Source: Progne subis subis
Lineage: Eukaryota; Chordata; Aves; Passeriformes; Hirundinidae
Direction: 5' to 3'
Length of the DNA stretch: 64,000 nt
Assembly: GCA_022316685.1 (NCBI GenBank)
Contig: JAKJHU010000085.1
Coordinates: 3,038,001 to 3,102,000 of the forward strand
Positions 40,838-54,315 of this stretch are shown here, one piece after another; positions within the stretch are counted from its first letter, which is position 1; each line of letters opens with the position of its first letter. Both the position numbers and the translations under genes were made by a program. The notes beneath the pieces are model-generated. The model was not told the origin of the DNA. It searched no databases and saw only the letters and a list, made by a program, of their open reading frames with translations.

Positions 40838-41900
40838 GTGGGTGTAGTTCTTCCAGAGCTCTCAGCGCTTAAACATATGGAAACACACTTTGAAACAGTT
40901 TGTGGCTGCAAACCTGCCATCCCTCCATCCCTCTCAGCTCCCTGCTCGGTGTGCGCCTTAGGAGCTCGCAGTGCGCTCTCAGCTCGGGCTGTGAACAGCG
41001 AGCGCCTTCCCCGCCTGCGCCTCTCTCCTCCCTCGGCCGTAGCATCCTTCTGCTCCCGCAGCGGCGCGCTGCCCCTGCCCTGTCCCAGCCCTGCACAGCG
41101 CAGCAGCGGTGTCAGCCTGCGCAGAGCGGCTTTGGGAGCAGGGCGAAGCTCTCCGGAGAGAGGCGAGCGGGGGCAGAGCCCGGGAACGCCTCCCTCCGGG
41201 GCCGCGCCGCTCTCCCCGCAGCTCGCTGCTTTTCCCCCCTGGATCACAGGGGTTAACGAAGCGCAGCTCGCTTTGGCTCGCTGCAGACGGGAGAGACACC
41301 TGCGTGAGTCATGGCGCGGTGCTGCCATCTCCGCAAAGCTCGCTCGCCTTGGGCTCTTGCCATTTTTCTCTATTTATTCGCCTTTGTCCCTGCCTCCCCC
41401 CTTGCCGGGGCCGGCTGTGTGCAGGCTGCGCTGCGGGCCCCGGCCACGCACCAAGGCTGCGAGTTTCCGCAGCCTCTCCAGAGCGGGGTGGCATTTGCTC
41501 GCCCGTCAGGCGGGTCCCCTAAATAGCTTTCTGAAGGTCCAATTAAGAGATCACTCTGCTGCCCCGGCGCTCTCGGCTGCGAGCAGAGGGTGTGCGTGTG
41601 CGTTTGGCAGCCGAGGGCCGCTCACGCTGAGCCCGAGGATGTCTCTCGCTGGCAGCAGGCCCCCGTTTGCTGCTGGCACCGAAGGCAGGGTTTTTGGCCG
41701 CCTTCCCCGCTGGCGGCGGAGGAGCTGTCTCCGAGGTGACATGAATAGGTATCCTGCGAGCGAGCTGGAGGAGTTACCTGAATGTTTTGTTTTGCTGCCC
41801 GGTGCTGTGTCACCGGCTCGCTCCGCGGCCCCGCACCCCGGAGCGGCTCCTCCAGCCCCCGTGGGACGCGAGGAAGGACCCGCGCTTCACTTTTAGACTC
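40838..41900. promoter_or_regulatory. Second CpG-rich patch inside the putative intron
   Basis: CpG-dense sequence, at 40960-41320 and again at 41560-41880. It holds a splice-donor-like TGC|GTGAGT at 41304 and, just after it, an open frame (41311-41526) whose start looks like a signal peptide. A long open frame on + (40838-41896) has no family resemblance. It could be an alternative promoter with a noncoding exon. This is inference only. Confidence 0.4.
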
Positions 41901-44900
41901 TGGCTCCAGGGGGGCGTGGGTGGAGAGACATTATGCTTATTTTATTATGTGTCCCTGTATCACTCTGCCTAATATGGAGACACTTTTTATTCAGGGGCTC
42001 TTTAGGAACAGAAATGAGAGACCCGTGTTATCTACTGTATGATAGATTTGCAGAATGTGACCGTACAAACTGTTGAAATGTAGGTTATTTTCCCCAGATT
42101 TGTGCAGATCTCAACATTTTATGCAATGACTGTTCGAAAAGATGTGTGGGGGGGATAGTGGGCTGGGGGGAGAAGTCTGAAATTATTACAGTTTCTTTTG
42201 CTCTAGCATCCATTAGAGCAGAATATTTTAGATACCCTGATTTTACTTCCCATCAGCATAAATCTAGACCAGCTGCTCTGAAGTCAGTGAAGCCACTCTG
42301 GATTTATGCATTGCTGCTGTGATTGGCATTGGGCTGTCTAGGAATGCAGGAGGCAACTGTGGGACTTGCCCTGCACAGCATTTCTCATTTCAAAATCTCC
42401 TGTCACTGGTGCTGCAGCCTCCTTTGTGTACTTGAAATGGGGAAGTCTCACTGGTTTGGGGTTTTGATTATTTTCTTCAATTTGTGGGGCTTGGTCACAG
42501 AACTCTGACTCTGGCTGATCGAGTCTCTTGCAGTTTGAATATCAGAATAGTCACATTAAAATGTAAAAATCAATCAAGTGTAATTAATTTGCTGTATTTT
42601 ATTCCTGGGAATGACAGTCACTCCCAATCCTGTTATCTCTGTGTTTAAAGCAGCTTAGTGAGGCGAGGGAGGTACGAGCCCAGGAGCAGCTGCAGGAGGT
42701 CAGAGCAGAGGGTTGCCAAGACTGGGACAGGGTTTGTGTCTCTGGAAGGATTTTTTGGATGAAGGATACATTCCTGAGCCAGAGATGGCTCCATTTATTT
42801 GATTGCTGCCTTGGGTTTGCCATCCTGGATATGGTTGCTCTTTGAGCCCAGGCAGCAGTTTGGAAGGCACAGTCCCTGGGCAAGGACTGCCTCGTTTCAG
42901 AGTGCCTGGAGAGAAGAGTCTGTGCACCACGGAGGTGCACAGGGATATTTGGGTTACACAGGGCTTCAGGCTGTGTGGGGTTTTCCCACTGGTGCCGGTG
43001 GGATGGAGCTGGGGTCCTCCTGCCCTTCTCCACAGCTCCTCAGAAGTGTGTTTTGCAGCCAGGCTGCTCGGGAGGCCCGTGCTGGCTGTGTCCCAGCAGG
43101 GCCCCTTTGCTGAAAGCTGGAGGAAGGGGCGTCATCGCTCGTAGTGCTGCGTTGTGGCAACCCGTGCTGCTTGTCCTGACCTTGGTGGCTGGTGCTGGTA
43201 CAAAACCCACGTTTTGCTGTGATGGAGAGGAGGCTTCCCGAGCCCCGTGTCTCGTGGAGGTAACTGCAGACCTGTCCTGTCCAGAGGAGCGAAGGGGAGG
43301 TGGCAGCCCCCTCCATCCTGCGTGAAGCAAGCAAAACCAAGGTCTTCTGGCCTCAATAAACCTCCCAGTGAACGAGAAGCCATCCCACCGAAATAAATAC
43401 CGTCAGCTCAACGAATTTAATTCACTGAACTTGATTCCCCGTTCCCTCCTTGCCTAAATATAACAAACGTTAGTTAATGACAGGCAGCGCCTCGGTTTGC
43501 TGGCGTGGCTTTAGCTCTTAGCCCTGTCAGCGGCTCGCTGATGTGCTGGCACGTGGAGCTCTCCCAGCTCGGGCTGTGTCGCATCCTCGCACACTGAGTG
43601 CCACGGGGGCTCTGGAGTGTGAGTTACCATGTGGTGCTCTAGATGTCGTGGAAGATGCTTCGATTTCATGCTGTGGGAGCTTCCCAGCTGGCATTCCAGA
43701 GGAAGCGGTTCCCACTGAGGATGGGCAGGCAGGAATTACAAGCAAAGAGGTCCCTGGAGACAATTTAGGGGGAGGGGATGGGGATTGCTCCGTGTCTGGC
43801 TTTCCCTGGGCGTTCCCATTGCCCTCCGTGGCATAGAGTGCTGTGATGGGAAGTAAAGCAAGTGCTGCTGGAGTGTGTGTGGTGGGTGAGCTCCTTGTGG
43901 AAGGACTTTGCCCTTTGGGCAATACCTCACATGTTTGGCTTTAGTCTCACGTGCAAGGTAAATATTAATGTTTTTTCCACGCTACCCAAAAACACGCTTT
44001 GAGCTTTTCTTTGTTTGCATAAATAGTTTGTTTCTGACAGCGTTCAGAAAGCTTCATGAATTTATGATGTGCTCCAGATTGAAGTGCACTTTTGTTCCTT
44101 TTCTCTCTTTTTCCTTCTTCATTCCCCCCAAAAAAACACTCTTTCCTCCCAAATTTTGGTGATGAAATGGCAGGAGGAATGCATATTTCAGCAGGCTATT
44201 GAGAGGCAATGTAAACACCATCTTTCATGGAAAATCAGTTTGTTCAAGTTCAGAAGCAGCCCAGCCTCTCCACTTGATCAATTTGCTTGTCATAGGAGAT
44301 GATTTTAAAAGTGGCGATTATGTCCTATCTTGTCTCTTGCAACTTCAGGCAAGGAGAGAAAATGAAGTGTAGCATTTGATTTTTAGCTCTGTTTTTATTT
44401 TTTTTTTTTTTCCTGATTTCTTTCGGTGATGATGGTATCAGAGAGGAAGCCAAGGGGTGCCCTGAGGGCTGAGGGATAGCCAGGAGCAGAGGGGTTTCCA
44501 CGAGGCTGCCGTCTGCTGAGTAAACTAATTGGAAACTGCACTTCAACCAGCTCTGCCCATCCCACCGTGCCTGCACCAGCTGGCCCTCGGGAGCTGCCCC
44601 ACCGCTTCCCCTGCAGTGGCAGGAAACGGGCTTTTAGTGACAAAGCTGCGGAATCCTGGGGAGAGGGTGCTCGGCGCTCTCTGGGTGCGTGGCCACGTCC
44701 TCCTGCCCGGGGATGGCGCTGCCATCTGCTTAAAGGCTGTGCAAGGACCAGAGGTGTGCTTGTGGGGAGGGGAACGGTGTGAAACCACCCGTGTTGGGCG
44801 GCTCCAGCTTGGCGTCGGTGACGGGAAGAAACGATGGAGAAAACTCCGCTGATGCCGTTCAGACCTGGCCTAAATGGAGGAGCAGGGATCGAAATCCTCT

Positions 44901-47900
44901 TTGTGGCCAGGCCAAGGGGCTCAGCAGGCTCCAGAAATGGTGTTTCCACTGGTGGCAGCCCAGGGGATGGGTGGGAGATGGTGCCTCTGGCCAAGCAGCT
45001 GTGCTGAGCCCATTTATCCCCATATGTGACGTTTGGAGAAGTTTGGCTGTGGGCTGAGGGAGCCCTGAGGGGAATCAACCTGAAGAAGAAAGCATTTGTG
45101 CTAGAGAGGGGAGAAATGTCATCCTCATTATCCCACAAATAAAATCCTTTAGAAGGTTAAATGAGAGGTGCACGTATCTTTGGGGTTGTTTTTTTGTTTA
45201 GCTTGTATGGAAACATTTCAAAAACAGATGGCAAAGCAGAGATTTATTTCCCGTTAAGTGCAGAGGGCTGGTGCACAGGACCTTATCTGCTTGTGGGCCC
45301 TGTAATAAACCTGCCAGCAGGTGATTTAAATCCAGTTTTTCTGATTGGGAGAGTAGTGAAAGGAACAGGGTTTATGTTACTTAGGAATTTTATGGGCAAT
45401 GTTAGATTTTTAAGACGCAGGAATGATCAGGGCATGGCTCTGTAGCACCAGAGACGTTCATTTCTTTAATAAAGTATCTTCCCTGAGTCAGAAAAATGAA
45501 CCCTTTTCCATTATTTAGCAGCTGAGCTGTTTGCATGAGTGACAGATGCAGCTACTTCATATCTCAGTTTAGGAGTTGTTGTCAATTAGCCACAGCTTTT
45601 GCTTAGCAGCAAGACTTTTGCCACAATGGGGAAGGAGGGCTGTCTAATGGATGCTGCAGCTTCAGAAAAGGATGAAACTCACACCAAAAAAACCAAGAAG
45701 ACAGAGCCCCTGTGCCCTGTAAGGGAGCCCTGGAGCAGATGGAGCAGGTTTCTATGCAACGAGCAGTAATTAGAAACTCAGCAAAGTGTTGGTAGCTGAT
45801 GACTTTTCTTTGGTACCCAGATTTCTCGGTTGAAAAAGGAGAAAATCCAAGATGGGTTTTGGAAGGTGCTGCTCTGGTGGGGCAGTGTGAGCACAGCCAC
45901 GGGCCCCCAGCACCCCTGTGCCTGGCTCTGTGGGGCCACAGCGGGCTGAAATGAGAGCTGGGGGTAGCAGGGGCTGATAACATGAGGTCTGATTGTCTTT
46001 CACTGAGTGCAGAGAGGACACAACACGCACACTGTGAAACAAGCTTTTAAAAGGTCACAGCAGAGGCACCCAGAGAGGATGGGAAGAGCTTTCTGGAAGC
46101 AGCAGAGCTCTCTCAGGGCAAGCTCAAAGGCCAGTGTGCCTGCACCTCTCCAAATGATGGGAATTAGAGCTGGAAGAGTTGGCAAATGAGCTGCCTTTTC
46201 CATCTCTGGTGGTTGGGTACAGCCTGTTCCTGAGCATGGCTGGTTTTCAGCGATGCAGGACTTCTGCTGCTTCCCTTGGCAGAGAGCTTCGCAGCCCATC
46301 AGACCTCTCCTGGATTCCACCTACAGTTTTCCTCCTCTGCTTCATCCCATCGTTTATTGGATGACCCCAGCTCCTAACTTTCCACCATCCAAAGCCGAAC
46401 CCAGGCAAATCTATGAAATGGGAACAAATGGTTAAACAGTGAGTGGGAAATGCTCGAAAAAAGAAGCAGGGTCTGGCATGTATATACTCAGCATGTAAAT
46501 ACATTTACAGCTGGAGGTTATTTGGAGAAGAGAGGGCAAGGACTTGAAACACACGTGGTGATGAGCCATAGATTATGCTCTGAAAACACTCAGTTACAGT
46601 CGCACTATCTAATTCATCTCCCACTAAGACATTCTGCTCCAAGGTGTTTGGAAATAATGGAGTAGCTTAGATACTAACATTATTAAATCCTCATCTCTGA
46701 CAGCTATGAGAATTAATATACAAAGGTTTCTTCCACTTTTTTTTTTATTATTTTTTTAATGCAGTTACTCATTTCAGGTCTTTTGCTTAGGAGTAGCTCA
46801 CTGAATGTTATTAGCATGAATATTGGTGCAAGAAAGGCTCAACTCCATTAAAGAGGAGAAGCAAGCTCGAGATAAAGAGAAGACAGCATGAATTTTATTG
46901 CAGTAGAGACATTTTTTTCTTTTCAAATATTAATCATTTATCATTCTTTCACCTGTAGATCCTAAAGGGCTTTTCAGAAAAAAGTGGGTACCATCAAATC
47001 CATTGTCTGTCCTCTCCATCATCCCCATGAGGTGCCCCAGGGCAGCAGCCCAAAGTCTAAGCCCTTCTGGCAGGGACAGCAGAGGTGCTGGGTGAAGCTG
47101 GGCCCTGGGGTTAGTTTTTGATGGCAGCTGATGGTTTTGCTGCTGCTCTTTAGGGGGTGAGGCTCACCTTGGACAGAGGTTGCTGAGGTTTGTGGCCAGC
47201 CTGTTAGCCCTGGTGTGCTGGGCACGGCTCGGGCACTGCCTCCCCCTCCACGTCTCATCCCTGCCTTGTTTTGGTGTCTGAGCTGCTGGGCACCTCCAAG
47301 CCCCATCCTGGGCAGTGCTGAGGCTCTCTGTAAGGGCTCTCTGTCTGCCCCAGAGATGGCACTGCTTGGTTCTGCTGCTGTGTTTGATTTGCACCAGCCC
47401 ATTACAGTTTTCATGGGAAGTCATAAGCAGAAATGAAGAGATGGAATAGTTGCTCTTCATCGCTAAAATCGAAGTCAGCCCTACAGAGGAGAGCCCAGAT
47501 GGTGGTGCCCCTCTCATCACCTCCTTGGTGTGATGAAGCTGGACAGGCCATGGGGACTGGGGGCATCTTTTCAGGGGCTGCACCGAGGAACTGTTCTTCA
47601 GGTGTGCCCTTTTAAACCCCAGATGTCCATGTTGTTCACCTTATTTCATTTATTATAGTGTCATAATGAGATTATTTGGGTCAGCTGTAAGCCCTGGGGG
47701 ACAAGTATCAGCTTCAGCTGGGTCTTCTTGAAGCATCCTGCTCACCCAGAGTTAAAGCATTTCCCTCCCATTCTCTGAGCATACTGCAGCCCGACACATT
47801 AAATGTGTAAGAAGGCTTTATTGTGTTTAACCAGATGGGGAAAGCCAAAGGACAGTCATTGCTTGGGTTCCTGCACAAACCAGCAAACTCAGATGGTTTC

Positions 47901-50900
47901 CCAAATGCCCTAGGCCCTCTGTCCCCACACCTCCTCAAAGGGCTGAGAGCTGGAGCAGCCCCAGCTCTAATGCATATCTGTCAAAATGCTCATCCCTTAA
48001 ATGTGCAGAAACTGGGAATTGTTGCATCAGGCTCCAGCCTGTGGGACTTCATCATCTGAGTTATTATCTCCAAAACAGAGTTATCTCCCTCAATGGCAGT
48101 CTCCTATTGAAAACCATCTCTTTCAACAGGGCACTTGCATTTATTTACTGCACAGCTTCTCCCATTAGTATAATCATTACTCCTTGGACTGGGTTTGAAT
48201 TCAGAGCATCCCATTGTGGTACTTAAAGAATTAATTACAGTGATGAAAGAATTCCTCTAAAGACTTCTATGAATTGGTCTGGTTGAAGTGTTTTAGCTTT
48301 TGCTTCAATTGGTGCAGCTCTTGTCAAAGGAGAGTGAGAAAATGCATGGGTCAGTGATTTAGATGAGGCAAATTACGTTAGAAAAATTGATTTGATTTAG
48401 AAAGTGAGCTTTCAGATCACAGGGAATTGCCTGCTTCTTTCTCTGCCGTGCTGATTCTCCCTGAAGATGAGCAGAGGCAGATAATTCAGGGTTAAAGTAA
48501 GTGGCTCTTGTAAAAGGTTTGTCAGAGAGCAGAGGAGAGATGGGCTGACACGCATCTTTAGATAAACCATTATTGACCCATATATTGCTATCTAGTGCAT
48601 CAGCTGGAGTTACAGACGGATGGGGATGCTTATAAACACACTCAGGCAGTTCATGCGGCTTGCTAAAGAATCGAGTCCTTGTTTTTAGGTTAGGCTTTTC
48701 TTTTTTGTCTCCCCAGAAATGGTTTTTCCACTGCAGCATGCCATCAGAACTGGCACACATCTGGGAGTGTGTGCTCTGTGGCTGCCTTAGCCAGCTCTGC
48801 GTTGCCTGGCTCTGTGCTTAGTCATTCCTAGGGCTGGCAGTTTGCTTCTCCCGAGGTTTTTCACTTCCTCGGATCAAACCGAGTGTTTCCTCCTTTAGTC
48901 CCTTCTCTTTATCTTAAAGGGGCTGCACTCCCTGGGCTGCAGCGGGGTGATGCCCAATGGGTCGGGCAGCATCCCCTCGGGGGATCGTTCCTAAAAAAGC
49001 ACCTTCTGAAGGAGCACCTCCCTTCCCCACATGCTGAGGGGTTTCTGCTGGGTTCCTCTCCTGCCAGCTGTGTCGTCCCTGCGGAGTGGGAGGCTGTGAA
49101 TGCAAAGGCTGCTGCCCGGGGACCCGCCTTGCTCCCTGACCATTCCTGGCTCTCTCTGCACGGGCTCTCCGTGCTCCTCAGGGAAGCAGGGATGGAGCCT
49201 GGCAGCGTCTCAGTTTGCACTTTGTAAAATTTGTCTCTCTTATTTATTTATTTATTTTTAAGTTAAGGAGATGACTTTTGCCTAGCAGTGCTTTTTGTTT
49301 CTTTCTCGCCTCGCAGAACCCTCAACGTTGCAGCTTGTTTGCTGGAACGTCACGGAGACCTCGTTTTGGTCTGTCTAGCGCTGGTGGTATTTGTCTCCGT
49401 AGCCCCAGCACCTTCCTTGGCGTGAAAATCCGGGAGTGGGGCTCTGCTGGGCCGGTGCCATTCCCTGTCCCCCAGGGCGGGCACGAGGGATGTGCAGAGC
49501 CCTCGGTGTGGTAGCGACACGCTGGGCACCGGCTTTGGGTTGTGTGCACTATTCCTGTGCTCGCAGAGAGCCTTTCCCACAGCCCAGCCTCGGGCTGGGA
49601 GTGAGATGACAAGTGCAAGGAGAGAAATGATGCTGGGGAGAGCTGGAACGGAGCCTCCCGCCAGCAACCGAATTCAAGGCTGCAAAAAGAAGTTGCAAAA
49701 GTAGCAATCCATCTGTCCACTTAGTGGGAGAAGCCTAAGATCATTTCACAGTAATCAGCCCCCTGGCGTTCAAAAAAAAACCCAACCAGAAATACTGCAG
49801 GTTTTTTGCTTTTCTGTGGGTAACTGGCAAATTCTAAAGCAAATCAATGTTCTCAGAGGCTGTGGGGCCTTCCCCCCCTGTCTATTTTGATAAGTAGGGG
49901 CTGTCTCAAGTTAAAAATAATGTAAGAAACAATAGATTGCCTTTGCTTTTTTAGATAACCGTGTTTTTGCCATCCATTTCGGAGATCTTCTGTCCTCACT
50001 GAAACTCTCTGGTTAACTGCCAGCAGAGTTCTTGGTGAGTGGGCGTTTTTCTGCAGGGTCAGCGGGGTGGGGAGCAGGGTCATCGTCACTGACCTCACGC
50101 TGGCACATTCCCAAGGCGATGCACGGTGCAGGTGCAGTGCCATGCTGTAGCTGCTTGGCTGGATCAGTGTCTCCATTAAAAGCCACAATATTCAGGGATT
50201 TTAATTTGGTTGTAAAAACTTGCTCCAGGCACTACAAGGTTCGTGAGTGTTTATTTATTTATTGTAATCTCATTTTATTCTTCCTTTCCCCCCTTTGTGA
50301 GGGCAGAGAGGGAACAGGCTCCGAAGATGCCTCTTGATTCTCGCTTATGTGAATTGAGAAGCGCTGACATGGAGGAAGAACACTGATTCCTGCCTCTGTG
50401 TGTGGAAATGTTCATTCAGGTTAAAGGAGAGGTGGCAGACGGGGGGGTTTGAACATGCCAAGATCGAAGGTGTCCATAAGGAGCCCTTCTTGCAAGATGT
50501 CACTGCAGAAAGATGTTCAGGGTGGGCGTTGCCTCATGCCAGGCGTGGGGGGCACGTCCCCACCGCCCCTGGAAGGATGTCCCACCGTTGGCCTTGGGGG
50601 TGGCTGGAGCTCTGGGGGCAGGACTGGAGCTGAGCACACGAGTGAGGCACAGCAGGACTTTGCTGTGGAACCAGAGCCGCTGAATTGCAGCTGATGCTTT
50701 GCTGCTGCACAACAACTTGTAATTAAAACGCAACTTGCCATCCTGATTAAGTTAGGTATTTAAATTCATTTACAATATTTTTTTCCCCCTCCTGTATTGT
50801 GTAATTAGCAACATATGACGCTAACATGAGCTCAGTTAAAAGTTGTAGTGATTAATTTGCACATCAAAGCCTCCCCATGAATCAACCGGTCGGAGAGAGC

Positions 50901-53749
50901 TCGGTGTGGAGTGCCCACATAAACGTGTCCCTGCCTGCTCCAGGGCACCATGGAGGCTCCAGAGAGGTGGTTCCTCATGTTTCAGTCCTTCTGCAAGGCA
51001 GCAGTGTCCCTGTGCCACAGACACTCAATAAATGACAGTGGGACCCTTGCCAGGATGTGCCCATTCCTTTCTTGACTCTGGGCTGGGAGCGATGGATCCT
51101 AAAGCACCCGACTGACCCAGCACCTGGGAGCACTTAAAAGTCAGGATGTAAAATTACTGGTGGTTCTAGTTGCTCTGTGGATATAAGCATTGTTCTAAAG
51201 GGTTCTGGCCAAATTCTGATTGTCTTTGCCCAGGTTAATCTTAGATTATCATGAGTTCTGCCTGAAGGCTTTGTAAGTCAGGTTGGAGCTCTAACTAGTA
51301 AAGAACCTTGTTCAAGCAAGCCAAAACCAACAAGAAAACTACTATAAGCTAATTATAATGAATGTCTTCTTTCTTTCTTATCTAGTCATAATATTGTCTT
51401 TCTTTCCACCTTCTGCTGAGCTGTGAAAATATTCTGCAAAATGATATTTTTGAGTTGATGGAAAAGTACACCCCTGTCAACAATATTTTTCTATTGTTCA
51501 TCAGAGACAGGCTTCATAACAGAAAAGATCTGTGCTGGAAAAGTACATCAGCTGCAAACAGTTTATTCAAAGTCATCTCAAAGAGCAGGGAAGGTTTTTG
51601 AGTTCCTCCTGCAGCTGAAGTTGAAACGCAGAATGTGGCTTCTAATATTTCAGAGATGTGACTGGTGCAGGTCACAATAATGTGTTGCCATTTTCACCAA
51701 AGATGGGTTTTATATTAAAGCTTCTGGTGGAAAAAGGCCTGGAGGAGTTGAAATATTTACATATTAAGTTCCTGTATGAGGGTGCCATCTCCTTCCCTCG
51801 GGCACCGTGGGGGTCATGGACACGTGGAGGAGTGGAAAATGAGTTCCCACCTCTTTTGGTCCATGCACCTGTGTGTCCACGCACACGGGTGCAGTGCCGT
51901 TGAGTTGGTGGGGTGTTAAATATTTCTCTTTTCCAACCATCAGCTTCAATTGAACTTCATAAGCTGTTAAAGTTCTCTGCTGCTTTCTTTGCTCTTCCAG
52001 TTATGTGAGCTCCAGCCATTTAGCTGTGGGTCCTGAGGCATGATTGCTCTGTGGAGCAGCAAAAGTAAATTGGTTCCTGATGTAGAACCTTTTTATACAT
52101 ACACATATATCTATAATCTCTCTCACTCACTGTGAGTGGTGCTGCAGTGTTGGGCTGATGATGGGAATCTTCAAGCTTGGCTTTTTCTGGTCCAGTTCTG
52201 GATTCCTCCCCACAGCATCTTTTTAAAATCTTTTGTGCCTAGCTTGAATGGCAAAGACTTATAAAGAAAGAGGTGGGATTTTTTTTTTTTAATGTATTTA
52301 TCTTTAGAATCATGGTGGAAAGATTGGGCTGGGGTTTTGGGTTTTCTCCCTGTAGAAATGTTTATGAGGATGATAGTTATTTGGATCAAAAGAGATCTTT
52401 TGGCAGTCCTCTGACTTTGATTCAGTACTGGCAGTGAGACAAATAATGAAAAAGCAATCATTTCCCCTTCTCCCACTTTTATTCTCAGGATAAATGAATG
52501 GTTAAGATTTCTGTGCTCAAAAATAATTGCTCGTGGCTCTTACGGGGGAAAAAAAATGAAAATCCATAACACTCACCCTTTAAAAAGATGATTTGATCTT
52601 TCCTGTTGGTTTGTGTTTTGCACTATTGAGTGTCTTTGCTGCCAGTCTGAGGCTGGCCAAAGGTGATGTGCAGGCTTTGCAGATTGAGTGTGAGGGAAGG
52701 AAACCTGGATAAGTAATTTCACCACTTTGGAAAGCAGTTCCCGTGGTGGGAGTTGAGCAGCGGGGATCGAGCAGGGTCTTGCTGTCAAGGTCCACTGGTA
52801 AAATGTTTTGCACAGCATAAAGTTAAAGAATTTGACAGAATACAGAAGGAATGGAATAAAAAGTGTAACTTCAGTTTACCACGTGATTTTGAAGTGGCTC
52901 CAGCATCTCCTGGAGGGTGTGTGAGTGGCTGCTGGGCCCTGCTGGGCGGTTCTCAGCGCGTTCCTCCCCAGCCGCCTGCGGCTTGATGAACAGACGGAGC
53001 TGTCCGCCAGTGCTTTGCCAGGATTTCTCGTCTTCCTCTCTTTCCTTGCTTTTATGGCAGTGGATGTCAGGATGAGCTGCCGTATTTTACATCTTCCTCA
53101 GCTGCCAAATGGTGCTGAGCAACCAAGCTGGCTGCCCATCCCGAGGACTGTGCACTTCACCTTCCTGGAGCATTCACCTCCCATCGTTTCCAGCAAAGCC
53201 AGGCGTAAAAGATTAGGCTGGGCCTCTACTCTTTATTTGGGGATAACTGCAGCGGTTCCTTTTTTTTTTTTTTTTATTAAATTCTGCTAATTGGAGCTCT
53301 CAGCCTCAGCTCCAGCTTAATGAAGGCTGCTGTCTGGGAATCATCACAAACAGCTATGGAAATGCATTTAAATGCTTAAATCTGTTGTACTTTTCTCTTT
53401 ATGGGCTCGTTCCTTCAGAAAGCATAACTATGCCCAGGGTCCCTCCCTGCCCAGGATGATTTCTTTCCATGAGCCCTGTGGTGGGGCTCTGGTCCCTCTG
53501 CAGCACAGAGGGTGCACGGGAGGTTTGTGCTAGAGCAGTGAGGGAGCCCAGCCCTGGAGCTCTTGTGCTGAGGGAGCAGCATTTTCGGTCCGTTTGCTCC
53601 AGATGGGGGTCTTTGGATGCTGAGTGTGAGGCTTGAGAGAGAATCCAGCTTCCCTTCTGCTCCTCTGACCTGCCCAGCACAAGCATCATTTACTCAAGGC
53701 TGTAAAATGAACAGAGCTGCTGGATGCCCCTGCTGTGGCTGCACTGCTG
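41901..53749. other. Putative TMEM132B intron 1, middle
   Basis: No coding exon was recognised. It contains simple repeats (T/A runs at about 44398 and 46737, TTTA units at 49241-49258, a T run at about 53258) and AT-rich candidate regulatory blocks near 43390-43490 and 50700-50890. Open frames here are short and composition-driven. Confidence 0.6.
49241..49260. repeat. (TTTA)n microsatellite
   Basis: About four to five TATT/TTTA units, read directly. Confidence 0.85.
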
Positions 53750-54315
53750 GTGTTGATGCCTTGGGAGGGCTGGCCTGGAACAGAGACTGGGCAGAGCTAA
53801 GAGAATAAAATAGATATTTATTGAAAGGCCTTTAGGACACACCTTGGGCAGGACAAGAGCCTGGCCAGGGCTGCACCCAAGGTGCACCCAAGGTGGACCC
53901 AAAATGGACAAAGGGTCACCAGGTCTCACACTTTGGTCAGTTCTGGTCCATTTGCACTTTGGGGTTGAATTGTCCAATTCCAGCTCCAGGTTCTGCAGTC
54001 CCATCCTTCTTGTCCCTCCCTCCACCCTTGTTTGTGCTGTTGGGGCTGAAGCTTGGAGCGTTGTCCTTGGTGTGCAGCAGGAGCAGGATTTGTTCTGTGT
54101 GGCTGCTGTGTGCAGAGAGCTGAGTGACCCTGAGTGTGAGCTCAGAGCTGCACCTGGGCAGCACAGAGCCTGGAACACAGCAAAGATAGAACTGAAGGCA
54201 TCAGTGTCAGCGTGTCTGGCAGTCAGTGCATCTGTCCCTCTGTTCCTCGTGGTGGGAACTCTGTAGTTGCACAGTGGCAGAGAAGGTTTAAGCTAAAAGC
54301 AAAGAAAAGGTCACA
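53750..54315. mobile_element. Probable solo LTR of a passerine endogenous retrovirus (non-coding)
   Basis: From about 53750 the sequence runs TGTTGATGCCTTGGGAGGG, CTGGCCTGGAACAGAGACTG, then GAGAATAAAATAGATATTTA followed by TTGAAAGGCC, CACCTTGGGCAGGACAAGAG and CACTTTGGGGTTGAATTGTC. I recall this succession from LTR repeats common in songbird genomes. A poly(A)-signal-like AATAAA lies near its start. An 11-bp unit (TGCACCCAAGG) is doubled at 53872-53893. No internal retroviral genes are adjacent, so if real it is a solo LTR. Edges and orientation are uncertain. Confidence 0.55.

Noticed and set aside
40838..41896. 352-codon + frame in the intronic CpG patch
   Set aside because: Composition-driven frame with no family resemblance. 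Only the local 41311 frame was kept, as a speculative finding.
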